Notes under the pieces: generated by a model
Told to the model about the DNA's origin: nothing
Databases searched by the model: none
Seen by the model: only the letters and a program-made list of their open reading frames with translations
Source of the DNA: an uncultured Desulfobacteraceae bacterium
GTDB taxonomy: Bacteria; Desulfobacterota; Desulfobacteria; Desulfobacterales; UBA5852
NCBI GenBank assembly: GCA_913060875.1
Contig: CAJXSL010000001.1
Location: forward strand, 764,464-828,463
Direction of reading: 5' to 3'
Length of the DNA stretch: 64,000 bases
Shown here: piece after piece, positions 29,039-38,629 of the stretch
How positions within the stretch are numbered: position 1 is the first letter of the stretch
Layout of the letters: every line of letters begins with the position of its first letter
Program-made: the position numbers and the translations under genes

Positions 29039-29839
29039 ATGGCGTTAAAAGACTATCTCCGGCAGCGGTTTTTTCCGCACATGTGGTGCCCGGGCTGCGG
29101 CCACGGCACGGTGTTGAACAGCCTGCTGCGGGCGGTGGAACAGCTGGGGCTTTCCAAGAACGAAATCGTGATGGCGTCGGGCATCGGGTGTTCGTCGCGC
29201 ATTTCCGGGTACGTGGATTTCCACACCCTGCACACCCTGCACGGCCGCGCGCTGGCTTTTGCCACCGGGGTCAAACTCTCCCAGCCGGAACTGAACGTGA
29301 TCGTGCCCATGGGTGACGGCGACGCCCTGGCCATCGGCGGCAACCACTTCATCCACGCCTGTCGGCGCAACATCGACATCACGGCCATCGTGATGAACAA
29401 CCGCATCTACGGGATGACCGGGGGGCAGTTCTCCCCCATGAGCGGGGTGGGCATCAACGCCACCACGGCGCCCTTCCAGAACATCGACCGGGATTTTGAC
29501 GTGGTAAAAATGGCCACCGCGGCCGGGGCCACCTTCGTGGCGCGCAGCACCACCTACCACGCCCAGCAGGCCGCCGATCTGATCAAGCAGGCCATCCTGC
29601 ACGAGGGCTTCAGCGTGGTGGAGATTCTTTCCCAGTGTCCGACCCATTTCGGCCGCAAGAACAAGCAGGGGGCCGCGGCCGACATGATGGAACGCTACAA
29701 GGATATCACCGTGCCGGTGGGTTCCAAGAAGAAAGCGGAAAATCCGGATCTCATCGAGCGGGGCATTTTCGTTCAGGAGGAAGCGCCGGAATACTGTCGC
29801 GAGTACGATAAAATTATTGCCAAGGCGATGAAAGGTTAG
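29039..29839 (+). CDS. korB: 2-oxoglutarate:ferredoxin oxidoreductase, beta subunit
   Basis: The thiamine-pyrophosphate-binding subunit, 266 residues. HMWCPGCGHGTVLN near residue 13 and GIGCSSRI near 53 are typical of beta subunits, as is the TPP/Mg motif GDGDALAIGGNHFIHACRRN, ending in NNRIYGMTGGQ. It has SQCPTHFGRKN near the C-terminus, as in KorB rather than pyruvate-specific PorB. It follows korA by one base and precedes korC by five, so translation is coupled. Confidence 0.93.
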   Translation: MALKDYLRQRFFPHMWCPGCGHGTVLNSLLRAVEQLGLSKNEIVMASGIGCSSRISGYVDFHTLHTLHGRALAFATGVKLSQPELNVIVPMGDGDALAIGGNHFIHACRRNIDITAIVMNNRIYGMTGGQFSPMSGVGINATTAPFQNIDRDFDVVKMATAAGATFVARSTTYHAQQAADLIKQAILHEGFSVVEILSQCPTHFGRKNKQGAAADMMERYKDITVPVGSKKKAENPDLIERGIFVQEEAPEYCREYDKIIAKAMKG

Positions 29840-29844
29840 CGCAC

Positions 29845-30390
29845 ATGGAAAGAATGCGGATGGTCTTCACCGGCTCCGGCGGTCAGGGAGTTATCACCGC
29901 CGCCATCATTTTAGCGGAAGCCGCCGTGATCCACGAGGGGCTCAATGCCACCCAGTCCCAGGCCTATGGGGCGGCAGCCCGGGGTGGATCCACCCGTTCC
30001 GATATCATCATTTCCGATGAAGAGATCAACTTTCCCAAGGTGATTCAGCCCAACATGCTGGTGTGCCTGACCCAGGAGTCCTACAATTCCTTTGCGCCCA
30101 TCATCCGCCCCGGGGGACTGCTGTTGACGGACAGCCGTTTCGTCAAACAGGAGCGCAAGGTGGATGCCTGGCAGGTGGAGCTGCCCATGTACAAGGCGGT
30201 GATGGACGAGATCGGCAAGCCCATCGTGTTCAACATCTGCATGCTGGGGGCTGTGGTGGCCCTGACCGAGCTGGTGCAGCCGGATTCTATCATGGCCGTC
30301 CTGAAAAAGCGTATCCCGTCCGGTTTTGTGGAGATGAACCAGAAGGCGCTGGATCTCGGCATCACCATGGGAGCCCCCCATAAACGCTAG
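29845..30390 (+). CDS. korC: 2-oxoglutarate:ferredoxin oxidoreductase, gamma subunit
   Basis: A 181-residue gamma subunit with the defining opening MVFTGSGGQGVITAAIILAEAA and SQAYGAAARGGSTRSDIIIS, which bind at the CoA side of the enzyme. It closes the korDABC operon, so the complete four-subunit enzyme is encoded here. hemW begins 124 bp further on the same strand, after a GC-rich gap with modest hairpin potential. Confidence 0.92.
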   Translation: MERMRMVFTGSGGQGVITAAIILAEAAVIHEGLNATQSQAYGAAARGGSTRSDIIISDEEINFPKVIQPNMLVCLTQESYNSFAPIIRPGGLLLTDSRFVKQERKVDAWQVELPMYKAVMDEIGKPIVFNICMLGAVVALTELVQPDSIMAVLKKRIPSGFVEMNQKALDLGITMGAPHKR

Positions 30391-30514
30391 CCTGTCGCCC
30401 TGTCGCACATGCTATCGCCCGGGGCGATGCCATAAACCATGAAGGCGCATCGCCCCTGGCAGCCGCCATGTGAAGCGCCTTCCCGGATGCCGGCCCGGGG
30501 CAAGGATGGAAACC

Positions 30515-31651
30515 ATGGCGCCTGCCGGACTCTACTTCCACATCCCTTTCTGCAAGCAAAAATGTCCCTATTGCGATTTCTACTCCGTCACCCGACAGGA
30601 TCGTCTGCCGGCGTTTCTCGCGGCCCTGCAGCAGGAGATCCGGCGGCGTGCCGACCGCGCCATGGCCGTGGACACGGTCTATTTCGGCGGGGGTACGCCT
30701 TCCCTGTGCCCGCCCGATGCCGTTGCCGATCTGCTGGCCCTCGTACGAACCCATTTCCACCTGCGCGCTGACGCTGAGATCACCCTGGAGGCCAATCCCG
30801 GCGCGGTTTCGGCCGAGGATCTGGAACGCCTGCGGGCGGCCGGGGTGAACCGCCTCAATATCGGCGTCCAGTCCTTCCGGGACGCGGCCCTGCGGTTCCT
30901 GGGGCGCATCCACGACCGGGCCGAAGCCCTTGCGGTGATTGAAGAGGCCCGGGCGGCCGGCTTCGACAACATCGGCCTGGACCTGATCTACGGTCTGCCC
31001 GCACAGAAGGCATCCGACTGGCGGGCCGATCTTGAGCAGGCCCTGTCCTGGACGCCCGAACATCTTTCCTGCTACATCCTGACCTTCGAGACCGGAACCC
31101 CCATGACGCGTGCGCTCCAGGCGGGCCGCTTCCAGCCGCTGGAAGAAGAACGCGTGGCGGAACTGTTCGAAGCCACAGCCCTGTTTCTGGCCGGGCAGGG
31201 CTACGACCACTACGAGATCTCCAATTTTGCCCGCACACCGGATTATCGTTCGCGCCACAATCTGAAATACTGGCACTTCGAGCCCTACCTGGGCTTCGGC
31301 CCCGCCGCCCATTCCTACCGGCAGGGGACGCGCTGGTGGAACCTGGCCGACCTGGACATCTATTGCCGGAGCCTGGCGCAGGATCGCCTGCCCGAGGGGG
31401 GACGGGAAGAACTCTCCCGGGAGCAGCAGGTGCTGGAGGCGCTGCTGCTGGGCCTGCGCTTGAAGGCGGGCTTTGCCATCGCTTCCTTCGAGCAGCGTTT
31501 CGACCTGTCGGTCCAGGACACCTTCGGCCGCCTGCTGAACCAGCTGGCCGAGGAAGGCTGCCTGGCCGAGATCCCCGGCCGCTGCGCCTTGACGGTGAGG
31601 GGGATGCGGTATCATGACAGTATCAGCGCCCGGTTTGCGGCCGAACTCTGA
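30515..31651 (+). CDS. hemW: HemW, radical SAM heme chaperone
   Basis: A radical SAM protein of the HemN family, 378 residues. The cluster motif CKQKCPYCDFY near residues 14-24 is Cx3Cx2C followed by Phe at +2 and no fourth Cys, which marks HemW rather than coproporphyrinogen oxidase HemN. Other HemN-family blocks are VYFGGGTPSL, EANPGAVS, NRLNIGVQSF, IGLDLIYGLP and YEISNFARTP. HemW binds heme and delivers it to proteins such as respiratory cytochromes. AAGGATGG precedes ATG 30515. Its TGA stop lies inside the left arm of the first hairpin of the downstream tandem repeat. Confidence 0.92.
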   Translation: MAPAGLYFHIPFCKQKCPYCDFYSVTRQDRLPAFLAALQQEIRRRADRAMAVDTVYFGGGTPSLCPPDAVADLLALVRTHFHLRADAEITLEANPGAVSAEDLERLRAAGVNRLNIGVQSFRDAALRFLGRIHDRAEALAVIEEARAAGFDNIGLDLIYGLPAQKASDWRADLEQALSWTPEHLSCYILTFETGTPMTRALQAGRFQPLEEERVAELFEATALFLAGQGYDHYEISNFARTPDYRSRHNLKYWHFEPYLGFGPAAHSYRQGTRWWNLADLDIYCRSLAQDRLPEGGREELSREQQVLEALLLGLRLKAGFAIASFEQRFDLSVQDTFGRLLNQLAEEGCLAEIPGRCALTVRGMRYHDSISARFAAEL

Positions 31652-32330
31652 GGATGTGTTAAACGTCCAATATCGGCGTTGCCCGGCGCTCCTCGTCACT
31701 GCGGCGTACCTGGTGTACGCCTCGCTCCTCGTCGCTTGGGCGCCTTGATCTTGAACGTTTACCACATCCTCAGTGCGTTTAGGTTTGGCTTAGGCTTGCG
31801 TTGATTTTGATTGGACGGAAATTGCTCGTTGGGCGATATCGGCGTTGCAAGGCCTTCCTCGTCACTGCGGCGTACCTGGTGTACGCCTCATTCCTCGTCG
31901 CTTGGGCGCCGTATCTTGAACGTTTACCACATCCTCAGTGCGTTTAGGTTTGGCTTAGGCTTGAGTTAATTTTGATTGGACGGGGATGGCGCGTCGGGTC
32001 AATATCGGCGTTGCCCGGCGCTCCTCGTCACTGCGGCGTACCTGGTGTACGCCTCGTTCCTCGTCGCTTGGGCGCCTTGATCTTGAACGTTTACCACATC
32101 CTCAGTGCGTTTAGGTTTGGCTTAGGCTTGAGTTGATTTTGATTGGACGGGGATGGCTCGTCGGGGCAATATCGGCGTTGCCCGGCGCTTCTCGTCACTG
32201 CGGCGTACCCGGTGTACGCCTCGTTCCTCGTCGCTTGTGCGCCGTATCTTGAACGTTTACCACATCCTCAGGGCGTTTAGGTTTGGCTTAGGCTTGCGTT
32301 GATTTTGATTGGACGGGAATGGCGCGTCGG
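31646..32330. repeat. Four tandem 166-bp units of a GTAC-core hairpin repeat
   Basis: TATCGGCGTTG recurs at 31671, 31837, 32003 and 32170, a period of 166-167 bp. Each unit holds TGCGGCGTACCTGGTGTACGCCTC or a near copy, then GAACGTTTACCACATCCTCAG, then a spacer with GTTTAGGTTTGGCTTAGGCTT. The first unit is closed by CTGAGGATGTGTTAAACGT overlapping the hemW stop, which pairs with ACGTTTACCACATCCTCAG to make a long hairpin. The array abuts the MITE at 32331. There is no protein-coding signal. Confidence 0.9.
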
Positions 32331-32586
32331 CCCGGATATTTCACGCGTTCGCGATGTTCATTGTCAAGGCATCAGGGGCGCCGCTGTACTTCTGCTACCG
32401 CAAGACCCTGATAACGCGGTCAAGGGGCATCTCGGGCGCGCCCGCCGGGTGAAATTTTTTCGATGATTCTGGCAATCGGCGAAGGGTACAACGTGTTGCC
32501 TGAAAAGTATTCCCCGAATAGCTTTGATACCCCTGACTATTTACATAAATTTTATTGCGTAGAAAAAATTTCATGAAATGTTCGGG
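32331..32586. mobile_element. 256-bp MITE-like element (copy A)
   Basis: The ends are CCCGGATATTTCA (left) and TGAAATGTTCGGG (right), imperfect terminal inverted repeats. The whole element matches, in reverse orientation, the 255-bp element at 60589-60843, including the AGTCAGGGGTAT and GCGGCGCCCCTGATGCC internal blocks on that strand. No coding potential. No target duplication is obvious. Confidence 0.8.
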
Positions 32587-32778
32587 TTGGGGCAATATCG
32601 GCGTTTTCTTCCCAAGTGAAAGAAAACGAAGAATGAAATAAAGCACCTCAGGACGGAAGAATATCTCCGAGCCCGCAACTATAAATGGATGGCTTATATT
32701 CAACCTCACTGCCCGGTATCCTTTTGCTGCGTGGCTGGATCGGTAATGGTAATACAAGAAGCCATCTAAAAATTAGGA

Positions 32779-32879
32779 TTTTCGTTCGAGATCAAGGCGT
32801 GCCCGAGTATTAAACCGCAGTCATACTCAAGTATGTCGAGGATTTGAGATGAGGGCACAACGCCGATATCGGGCGAAAA
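32779..32879. repeat. 101-bp hairpin repeat (GTAC-core family)
   Basis: TTTTCGTTCGAGATCAAGGCGTGCCC pairs imperfectly with GGGCACAACGCCGATATCGGGCGAAAA. The core is CATACTCAAGTATG between CCGCAGT and TCGAGG. It sits convergently past the end of the sensor-kinase gene. The bases 32587-32778 between it and the MITE hold no gene. Confidence 0.7.
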
Positions 32880-32898
32880 GACTTTTTTGAGGTAGCTT

Positions 32899-34890
32899 CT
32901 ACTGGGTTGGCCTGTCCAGACACCGCCGGACCTTGTCCGTCAGGGCCTGCATGGAGAAGGGCTTCTGGATGAAGTCGATGCCGTCTTCCAGCACCCCGTG
33001 GTGCAGGATGACGTTGTCGGTGTAGCCCGACATGTAGATCACCTTCAAGTCCGCACGCTGGTCGGCTAAACGGGTATACAGCTCCCGTCCGTTCATGCCG
33101 GGCATGACCACGTCGGTGAGCAGCAGGTGCACCGGCGCGTTGTGGGTCGCCAGGACCTGCAGGCAGGCATCACCGCTGCCGGCGACCAGGACGGTGTAGC
33201 CGTGCCGTCGGAGAATTTGCTCCGTCATGTCGCGCAGCATGGCGTTGTCTTCCACCACCATGATGGTCTCCTGGCCCCTCTTGGGAGCGGGGGCTTTGCC
33301 TGCCGCGGTCTGCGGTGCGACCTGTCCGCGCACTGCCGGGAAAAAGACCTTGAACGTGGTGCCATGGTCCGGTTCGCTGTAAAGCCAGATATTCCCCTTG
33401 TGCTGCTTGACGATGCCGTAAACCGTGGCCAGTCCCAATCCCGTGCCCTTGCCCTGTTCCTTGGTCGTGAAAAAGGGATCGAAAATGCGTTCCCGGTAGC
33501 TCTCGGGAATGCCCGGGCCCGTGTCGCTCAGGGACATCATGACGTGGGGTCCCGGTGTGACGCCGGGATGCTCCTTGGCATAGGCCTCGTCGAGCTGTAT
33601 GGCGGCTGTTTCCAGTGTCAGGCGGCCGCCCTCCGGCATGGCGTCCTGGGCGTTGACGGCCAGGTTCATGAGGACCTGTTCGATCTGGCCCGCATCGGCG
33701 CGGGTCAGGGTGGGATTCTCGCACAGGTGGATGTCGATCGAGATATCTTCGCGGATCGACCGGCGCAGCAGGTCTTCAAACCGGACAATCACCTGGTTGA
33801 GATCGACAGTGGTAATGCTCAGGGGTTGTTTGCGGGCGAAAGCCAGGAGCTGCTGGACCAGGTCGCGGGCTTTCAGGCCGGCATCATGAATGGATTGGAC
33901 CCCCTGCCGGGTAAAGCCCCCGTCGTCGAGATCCTCCAGCAGAAGTTCCGCGTAGCCCAGGATGGGGCTGAGCAGGTTGTTGAGGTCGTGGGCCACCCCG
34001 CCGGCCAGTTGTCCGACGGCTTCCATCTTCTGGGCCATGTTGAGGCGCGCTTCCAGGTTTTTAAAATCCGTCTGGTCGATGGCAATTCCCCTGACACCGA
34101 CAATGGCGTCATCCCTTTGAATGAAGCTCGTGTAGGCCGCTATGGGGAACCGGTGGCCTTCACGGTGTTGTGCTGTGTACTCCATTGGCGTGCGCCGTTT
34201 GTGCGTGTATGTCCGGGCCATGTCAGCCCTGACCCGGGCATGATCCTCGGGGACCAGCAAGTCCCAGATGGTCATTCCGGCATCGACATCCTCCGCCGTG
34301 TAGCCGAAAACCTTCAGACCACTTTTATTGGTAAAAAGGATGCGGCCATCGAGGGCGAATTCAAAGATGGACTGGGGCAGGAGGTCCACAAGCTCGCGGA
34401 ATCGCTGTTCACTCTCGTACAGGGCGCGCTCGGCCTGTTTGCGCTCGGAAATATCCCAGAAGACTCCCAGCATGCCGGTGACCTCGCCGTGGTGACTGTA
34501 TAGGGGGGCTTTGATGACACTGACATCCATGGACGCGCCGGTGGTGGAGCGGTGTTCTTCTTCGAGGGTGGCAACGGTGCCGCCGGCCATGATGGCGAGG
34601 TCGTCTTCGCGATATTTGCGGGCCAGTTCCGGAGGATGGAAATCATGGTCCGTGCACCCTAAAATGGCTTCAGCCGGCTTGCCGATGGTCCGGCAATATT
34701 GGCGGTTGGCCAGGATGAAACGACCCTCCTTGTCTTTGCTGAAGACGTTGAGCGGCAGGGATTCGATCATGGACAGAAAGAGATTGTGGGCGGCGGCCTG
34801 TTCTTCACAGCTTTGGCGCTGGCAATCGAGATCGTGTTTCAATTGCGCCACTTGCTGCATGAGTTCGTCGTAGGTTGGCTGCTGCTCCAT
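32899..34890 (-). CDS. Hybrid sensor histidine kinase with PAS domains and receiver
   Basis: A 663-residue soluble hybrid kinase. An N-terminal coiled-coil segment (about 5-35) is followed by a PAS domain (about 40-150, ESLPLNVFSKDKEGRFILANRQYC), a second PAS (about 160-285, ending VGVRGIAIDQTDFK), and a HisKA domain with the phospho-His in GGVAHDLNNLLSPI. The HATPase domain follows (NLAVNAQDAMPEGG, DTGPGIP, GKGTGLGLATVYGIVKQH). A C-terminal receiver domain has the phospho-acceptor Asp in LLLTDVVMPGMNG and Lys in FIQKPF. There are no membrane segments, so it senses a cytoplasmic signal. I start at ATG 34890 after GGGAGC; a TTG nine codons earlier is the alternative. No cognate regulator or target gene adjoins it. 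Confidence 0.92.
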   Translation of the reverse strand: MEQQPTYDELMQQVAQLKHDLDCQRQSCEEQAAAHNLFLSMIESLPLNVFSKDKEGRFILANRQYCRTIGKPAEAILGCTDHDFHPPELARKYREDDLAIMAGGTVATLEEEHRSTTGASMDVSVIKAPLYSHHGEVTGMLGVFWDISERKQAERALYESEQRFRELVDLLPQSIFEFALDGRILFTNKSGLKVFGYTAEDVDAGMTIWDLLVPEDHARVRADMARTYTHKRRTPMEYTAQHREGHRFPIAAYTSFIQRDDAIVGVRGIAIDQTDFKNLEARLNMAQKMEAVGQLAGGVAHDLNNLLSPILGYAELLLEDLDDGGFTRQGVQSIHDAGLKARDLVQQLLAFARKQPLSITTVDLNQVIVRFEDLLRRSIREDISIDIHLCENPTLTRADAGQIEQVLMNLAVNAQDAMPEGGRLTLETAAIQLDEAYAKEHPGVTPGPHVMMSLSDTGPGIPESYRERIFDPFFTTKEQGKGTGLGLATVYGIVKQHKGNIWLYSEPDHGTTFKVFFPAVRGQVAPQTAAGKAPAPKRGQETIMVVEDNAMLRDMTEQILRRHGYTVLVAGSGDACLQVLATHNAPVHLLLTDVVMPGMNGRELYTRLADQRADLKVIYMSGYTDNVILHHGVLEDGIDFIQKPFSMQALTDKVRRCLDRPTQ

Positions 34891-35017
34891 AAATTCTGCT
34901 CCCGAAGGTGACGTCAACCGGCTTGTGGCCTGACCCTAGCGGCCCGCCCTGGTTTGCCAGGGCGGGGCTGAACGTTATCCGTACCGCACGGACCGGTGTA
35001 ACCGGCCGCAGGTGATG

Positions 35018-36217
35018 TCAGGTGGAAAGGGTTTCGATGAGCAGCCCGATATAGAAACGGGCGTGGCTGATGGGGCCGGCCATGTTGGCCCGGTGGTTGG
35101 CCAGAATCCCGTCCGGGGGGCTGTCAAAAATCAGGATGGGGTCGATATGCATGGCATGCTCCAGGGCTTCCAGGGCATGGTGGAGCACTTCGGTGCCGCG
35201 GCGGGTTTCGATGGTTTTGGCAAAGTCCACGGCCACCGCTTCCAGGATGGAGTGCATGGCATGGGCCACGCCGCTGGCGTAGAAGAAGTAATCGTCGGCC
35301 CGAAACCAGCTGACCTCGGTGCCGTCGTCCTCGTGGGCTTTGACCAGGTTGTCGTCGCAGCTGCCCAGGAGATTTTCAAAGGCCCGCAAAAGGGGAATCA
35401 GGTTGTCGGTACGCGTATAAAAAAGGGCGGAGCCGTTTTCCAGTTTGGTCTTGTAGCGCTCGAGGGATTCCAGGGCTTCCTTGTAACTGGTTTCGGCCGA
35501 AGGCAGCATGTAGTCGTCAGCGTTGATCATGAAGTTGCTGCGGGCGTTTTCAAGATCCTTCTCGAAGGCCTGGGTGCTGCCGGTGCGGGAAATCCGTTCC
35601 GCCAGGACTTCCGCCGTGCGCCGGGTGACCTCCAGGACGCCGAGCTGGTAATTGTTCACGTTGTCCGTGAAGTCGAGGATGTCGTTGGGGCGCCAGCCAT
35701 AGAACCGCTCCTCCAGTTCATGGTGCATGGGCGCGATCATGGCCTCCATGAAGGCCACCCCTTTGACGCCCGAGGCGGTGAAGGCGGCGTGCCCGGCCGG
35801 GGCGTGGGCATCGGCCTTGTCCGCGGTGGAAGTTCCGTGGCCGGCGGCGGGCGCATGGGCGTCGGATGGTTTCGCTGCGGGGGCCGCGCCGTGGCTGTCG
35901 GCGACATGCGGGGTTTCCGGGGCGGCATGGGCATCGGTTTCGGGCGCGGCTTCATCATGGGTGTCCGCCGGGTCGTGTCCGGCCGGGGTGGCGGCCTCAT
36001 CATGGGCGGCTGTGTCGGTGCTTGTGGGCATGTCGGCCACATGCGGGGTGTGGCCGTCGGTTTCCGAGGGCGGGCTGTCGAAGAAACTCAGGGCAAAACT
36101 CACCAGCCAGAGCAGGAGTACGATCCCCACCGCACCCAGCAGGATGCGCTTGGCGGCAAACAGTTTGAATTCTTTGCTTCCTTTTTCACCGGAATCCGTG
36201 TTCGGTGTGGTTCCCAT
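35018..36217 (-). CDS. DUF2333 family membrane protein with His/Asp/Ala-rich linker
   Basis: A 399-residue protein with one membrane helix (about residues 27-46, ILLGAVGIVLLLWLVSFAL). A low-complexity linker follows (about 50-148) built from short His-, Asp-, Ala- and Pro-rich blocks such as HVAD, DAHAP and AGHD. The conserved C-terminal domain (about 150-399) matches the DUF2333 pattern: RFYGWRPNDILDFTDNVNNYQ, ISRTGSTQAFEKDLENARSNFMINADDYMLPSAE. DUF2333 proteins are of unknown function. The domain should lie in the periplasm. The gene starts 32 bp after selB ends, so they are probably cotranscribed; the linkage to selenocysteine decoding may be accidental. Confidence 0.85.
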   Translation of the reverse strand: MGTTPNTDSGEKGSKEFKLFAAKRILLGAVGIVLLLWLVSFALSFFDSPPSETDGHTPHVADMPTSTDTAAHDEAATPAGHDPADTHDEAAPETDAHAAPETPHVADSHGAAPAAKPSDAHAPAAGHGTSTADKADAHAPAGHAAFTASGVKGVAFMEAMIAPMHHELEERFYGWRPNDILDFTDNVNNYQLGVLEVTRRTAEVLAERISRTGSTQAFEKDLENARSNFMINADDYMLPSAETSYKEALESLERYKTKLENGSALFYTRTDNLIPLLRAFENLLGSCDDNLVKAHEDDGTEVSWFRADDYFFYASGVAHAMHSILEAVAVDFAKTIETRRGTEVLHHALEALEHAMHIDPILIFDSPPDGILANHRANMAGPISHARFYIGLLIETLST

Positions 36218-36249
36218 AATGACTCCTGGATGGTAGCAGATCGGAGGAT

Positions 36250-38160
36250 TCAGCCTTTTCGCAACTGGCGGGTGTCGCCCACGCGAATGGTAACGTTGCG
36301 GGCGTCGAAAAACTCGGCCAAAGGTATCACATATTTGCGCGATGCACCAGTCATATCCTTGAATTCGGGCGTGGTGATGACGCCCTTGTCCCGCAGGTGC
36401 GCCACCAGTCGCGCCTGGAGATCGTCGATGACGTCGCGCTGGAAGTAGAGTTCTTCCTTGACTTTGACGAGACGATTTTCTTCCACCAGCAATTGCAGCA
36501 CATCCCGCGCATCCCGGGCCTCGACCTTCAGGGTCTGGCAGATTTCCTTGAAATAGGGCGGCGTGATGCCGCCCCGGGTATAGGCTTGGAGAATCTTGTC
36601 CTTGAGCTGGCTCTGGTCCCCGGCCAGGGAGACCCGGTGGCCGGCCAGGCGAATGGTATCTTCTTCGGCGGCCAGTTCCTTGGCTTTCAGCATCTGGTTC
36701 AGCACCTGGGGCGCCAGCTTGGGGTGGATGTGCGCGGGAAATTTACTGCGCAGCTCCTCCCGGGGCATGCCGGCCTTGAGCGGGTGGGCGGCATGATAGC
36801 GGCCGAGCTGGTCGAGCACCAGCTGACGCAGGCGGGCATAGGTGTCGGCATGCACGTACAGACGCCGGTCGCGGTCCACCATGATCAGGTCCCGGCGCGA
36901 GAGCATGGCGCTGACGGCTGCATCCAGTTTCTTGTCCGGCAGGTTGGTGACCAGGCGCAGTTCGTTGTGTTCCGTCCCGCCAAAGCCGGCTTGGCGGGCG
37001 TGAAAGCCAATCACTTCTTCCGGGGGCATGTCCGCCAGGGCGTTCAGGGTGTCGGCGATATCGCTGCGGAAGCGTTTGTGCTTGGCCGGGATGGGGTCGA
37101 GGACCTGGCCGCCGCCGATGGTGCGTACCGGTGAATAGCTGCGGATCACGTAGCGGTCTTCCTTCACCAGGGCCGTTGGGGTATCCAGGCGCACCTGCAC
37201 CGCGGCCGATTCGCCCGGGGCCAGCTCTTCCCGGTCCAGCAGGATCAGGTTGCCCATGATCTCGCTGGTGCCGGTGTGAAAGCGGATGCGGGTGCGGTTT
37301 TTCAGCGGCTTGGCTGTGCTGGCCAGGTACTGGAAGGCGATGTCGGCCATGTAGCTGGGGCTCAGGGTGTCCGGCCGGGCCAGGACGTTGCCCCGCTCCA
37401 CGGCGGCCATGTCCAGCCCCTGGAAGTTGATGGCCGTCCGCTGGCCGGCCAGGGCTTCGTTGACGCTCTGGTTGTGGACCTGGAGGCCCCGGACCTTGGA
37501 TTTGATGCCGGAGGGGTAGATCATGATGGTCTCGCCCACGGCAATCTTGCCGGAGACCAGCGATCCGGTGATCACGGTGCCGAAGCCCTTCATGGTGAAG
37601 ACCCGGTCCACGGGCAGGCGAAAGAGGCCCGTCTGCTTGCGCTCGGGCACTTCTTTGCAGATGGTCTGCAGGGTGGCGATAAACTCGGGGATCCCGTCGC
37701 CCGTGATCGAAGAGACCGGCACGATGGGCTGCCCGTCCAGGAAGGTGTCCCGGGTGAAGGACTGGATGTCGTCCATGGCCAGTTCCAGCCACTCTTCGTC
37801 CACCATGTCGGTCTTGGTCAGGGCCACGAAACCGTGCCGCACCCCCAAAAGGGTGCAGATCTCCATGTGCTCCCGGGTCTGGGGCATGACCCCCTCGTCC
37901 GCCGCAATGACCATGACCACGATATCGATGCCGGTGGCCCCGGCCACCATGTTCTTCACGAATTTTTCGTGCCCGGGCACGTCCACGATGCCCACGTGCT
38001 GGCCGTCGGGCAGGTCCAGGGAGGCAAAACCCAGTTCGATGGTGATGCCGCGTTTTTTTTCTTCCTTCAGGCGATCCGTGTCGATCCCGCTGACGGCTTT
38101 GATAAGGCTTGTCTTGCCGTGGTCGATGTGGCCGGCCGTGCCGAGAATGATCTGTTTCAA
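36250..38160 (-). CDS. selB: Selenocysteine-specific elongation factor SelB
   Basis: SelB delivers Sec-tRNA to UGA codons marked by a SECIS hairpin. The 636-residue protein has the GTPase motifs G1 GHIDHGKTS (10-18), G3 DVPGHE (60-65) and G4 TKTD (115-118), followed by beta-barrel domains 2 and 3. A C-terminal series of winged helices binds the SECIS element (about 380-636, ending in [27 protein letters not shown]). Length matches E. coli SelB (614). It proves the organism decodes selenocysteine, although selA, selD and selC are not in the window. A short membrane-protein gene lies 27 bp upstream and DUF2333 32 bp downstream, all on the minus strand. Confidence 0.95.
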   Translation of the reverse strand: MKQIILGTAGHIDHGKTSLIKAVSGIDTDRLKEEKKRGITIELGFASLDLPDGQHVGIVDVPGHEKFVKNMVAGATGIDIVVMVIAADEGVMPQTREHMEICTLLGVRHGFVALTKTDMVDEEWLELAMDDIQSFTRDTFLDGQPIVPVSSITGDGIPEFIATLQTICKEVPERKQTGLFRLPVDRVFTMKGFGTVITGSLVSGKIAVGETIMIYPSGIKSKVRGLQVHNQSVNEALAGQRTAINFQGLDMAAVERGNVLARPDTLSPSYMADIAFQYLASTAKPLKNRTRIRFHTGTSEIMGNLILLDREELAPGESAAVQVRLDTPTALVKEDRYVIRSYSPVRTIGGGQVLDPIPAKHKRFRSDIADTLNALADMPPEEVIGFHARQAGFGGTEHNELRLVTNLPDKKLDAAVSAMLSRRDLIMVDRDRRLYVHADTYARLRQLVLDQLGRYHAAHPLKAGMPREELRSKFPAHIHPKLAPQVLNQMLKAKELAAEEDTIRLAGHRVSLAGDQSQLKDKILQAYTRGGITPPYFKEICQTLKVEARDARDVLQLLVEENRLVKVKEELYFQRDVIDDLQARLVAHLRDKGVITTPEFKDMTGASRKYVIPLAEFFDARNVTIRVGDTRQLRKG

Positions 38161-38187
38161 GGTGGGCTGCTCCCTAAGGTGTGATCG

Positions 38188-38358
38188 TCAGCGTTTTTTG
38201 CGCTTGCGCAGGTATTCCATGGCGTAGGCCAGGCCCACCAGGATGGTGGCCAGCCCGATGACGTAGACCGGGTCGCTGTGGCCCCGAAACATGCGGGTCA
38301 GCACCACAGCCATGCCCAGGCCCATTACGGCCCTAATAATAAACGTCTGGAATGACAT
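38188..38358 (-). CDS. Small predicted membrane protein (56 residues)
   Basis: Starts at ATG 38358 after AAAGGCGAT. The sequence has two hydrophobic stretches ([19 protein letters not shown] and [20 protein letters not shown]) and ends in the basic cluster LRKRKKR, so two membrane helices with a cytoplasmic tail are likely. No family recognised. It leads the selB-DUF2333 operon with a 27-bp gap. Confidence 0.6.
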   Translation of the reverse strand: MSFQTFIIRAVMGLGMAVVLTRMFRGHSDPVYVIGLATILVGLAYAMEYLRKRKKR

Positions 38359-38495
38359 GGTTTTTATCGCCTTTCGTTTTGCTGGACAGGTGGCCGGTAT
38401 CCTATAGCAGATGGGAATTTGGGTCAATACTGCAATCGGGCGCCCGACCGGGGGACGGGGCCGGTTAAGCCGGGTGGCACTAGCCGATTTTGTGC

Positions 38496-38524
38496 TTGCA
38501 TTTTGAGGGGGCTTTTGCTAATTA
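38496..38524 (+). promoter_or_regulatory. Sigma70-type promoter of tRNA-His
   Basis: TTGCAT (38496-38501), 17 bases, TAATTA (38519-38524), 15 bases before the tRNA. It also marks the boundary with the divergent selB operon. Confidence 0.6.
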
Positions 38525-38539
38525 CACCCGTTCATTGCG

Positions 38540-38615
38540 GTGGGTGTAGCTCAGTTGGCAGAGCATCAGGTTGTGGCCCTGAGGGTCGTGGGTTCAAGTC
38601 CCATCACTCACCCCA
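38540..38615 (+). tRNA. tRNA-His (anticodon GTG)
   Basis: Cloverleaf GTGGGTG...CACTCAC with discriminator C73 and encoded CCA. The anticodon loop is TTGTGGC. A G precedes position 1 at 38539 and can pair with C73, the G-1:C73 identity element of tRNA-His. T-arm GGTTCAAGT is standard. Confidence 0.95.
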
Positions 38616-38629
38616 TTTTGTCTTCACCG

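Noticed and set aside
31646-32336. Possible CRISPR array, given regular repeats
   Set aside because: Units are 166 bp with nearly identical spacers, far longer than CRISPR repeats, and no cas gene is near. It is an ordinary tandem array.
36250-38160. Looked for selC, selA or a selenoprotein with in-frame TGA near selB
   Set aside because: The nearby tRNAs are His and Arg, and no gene in the window shows homology continuing through a TGA with a SECIS-like hairpin.
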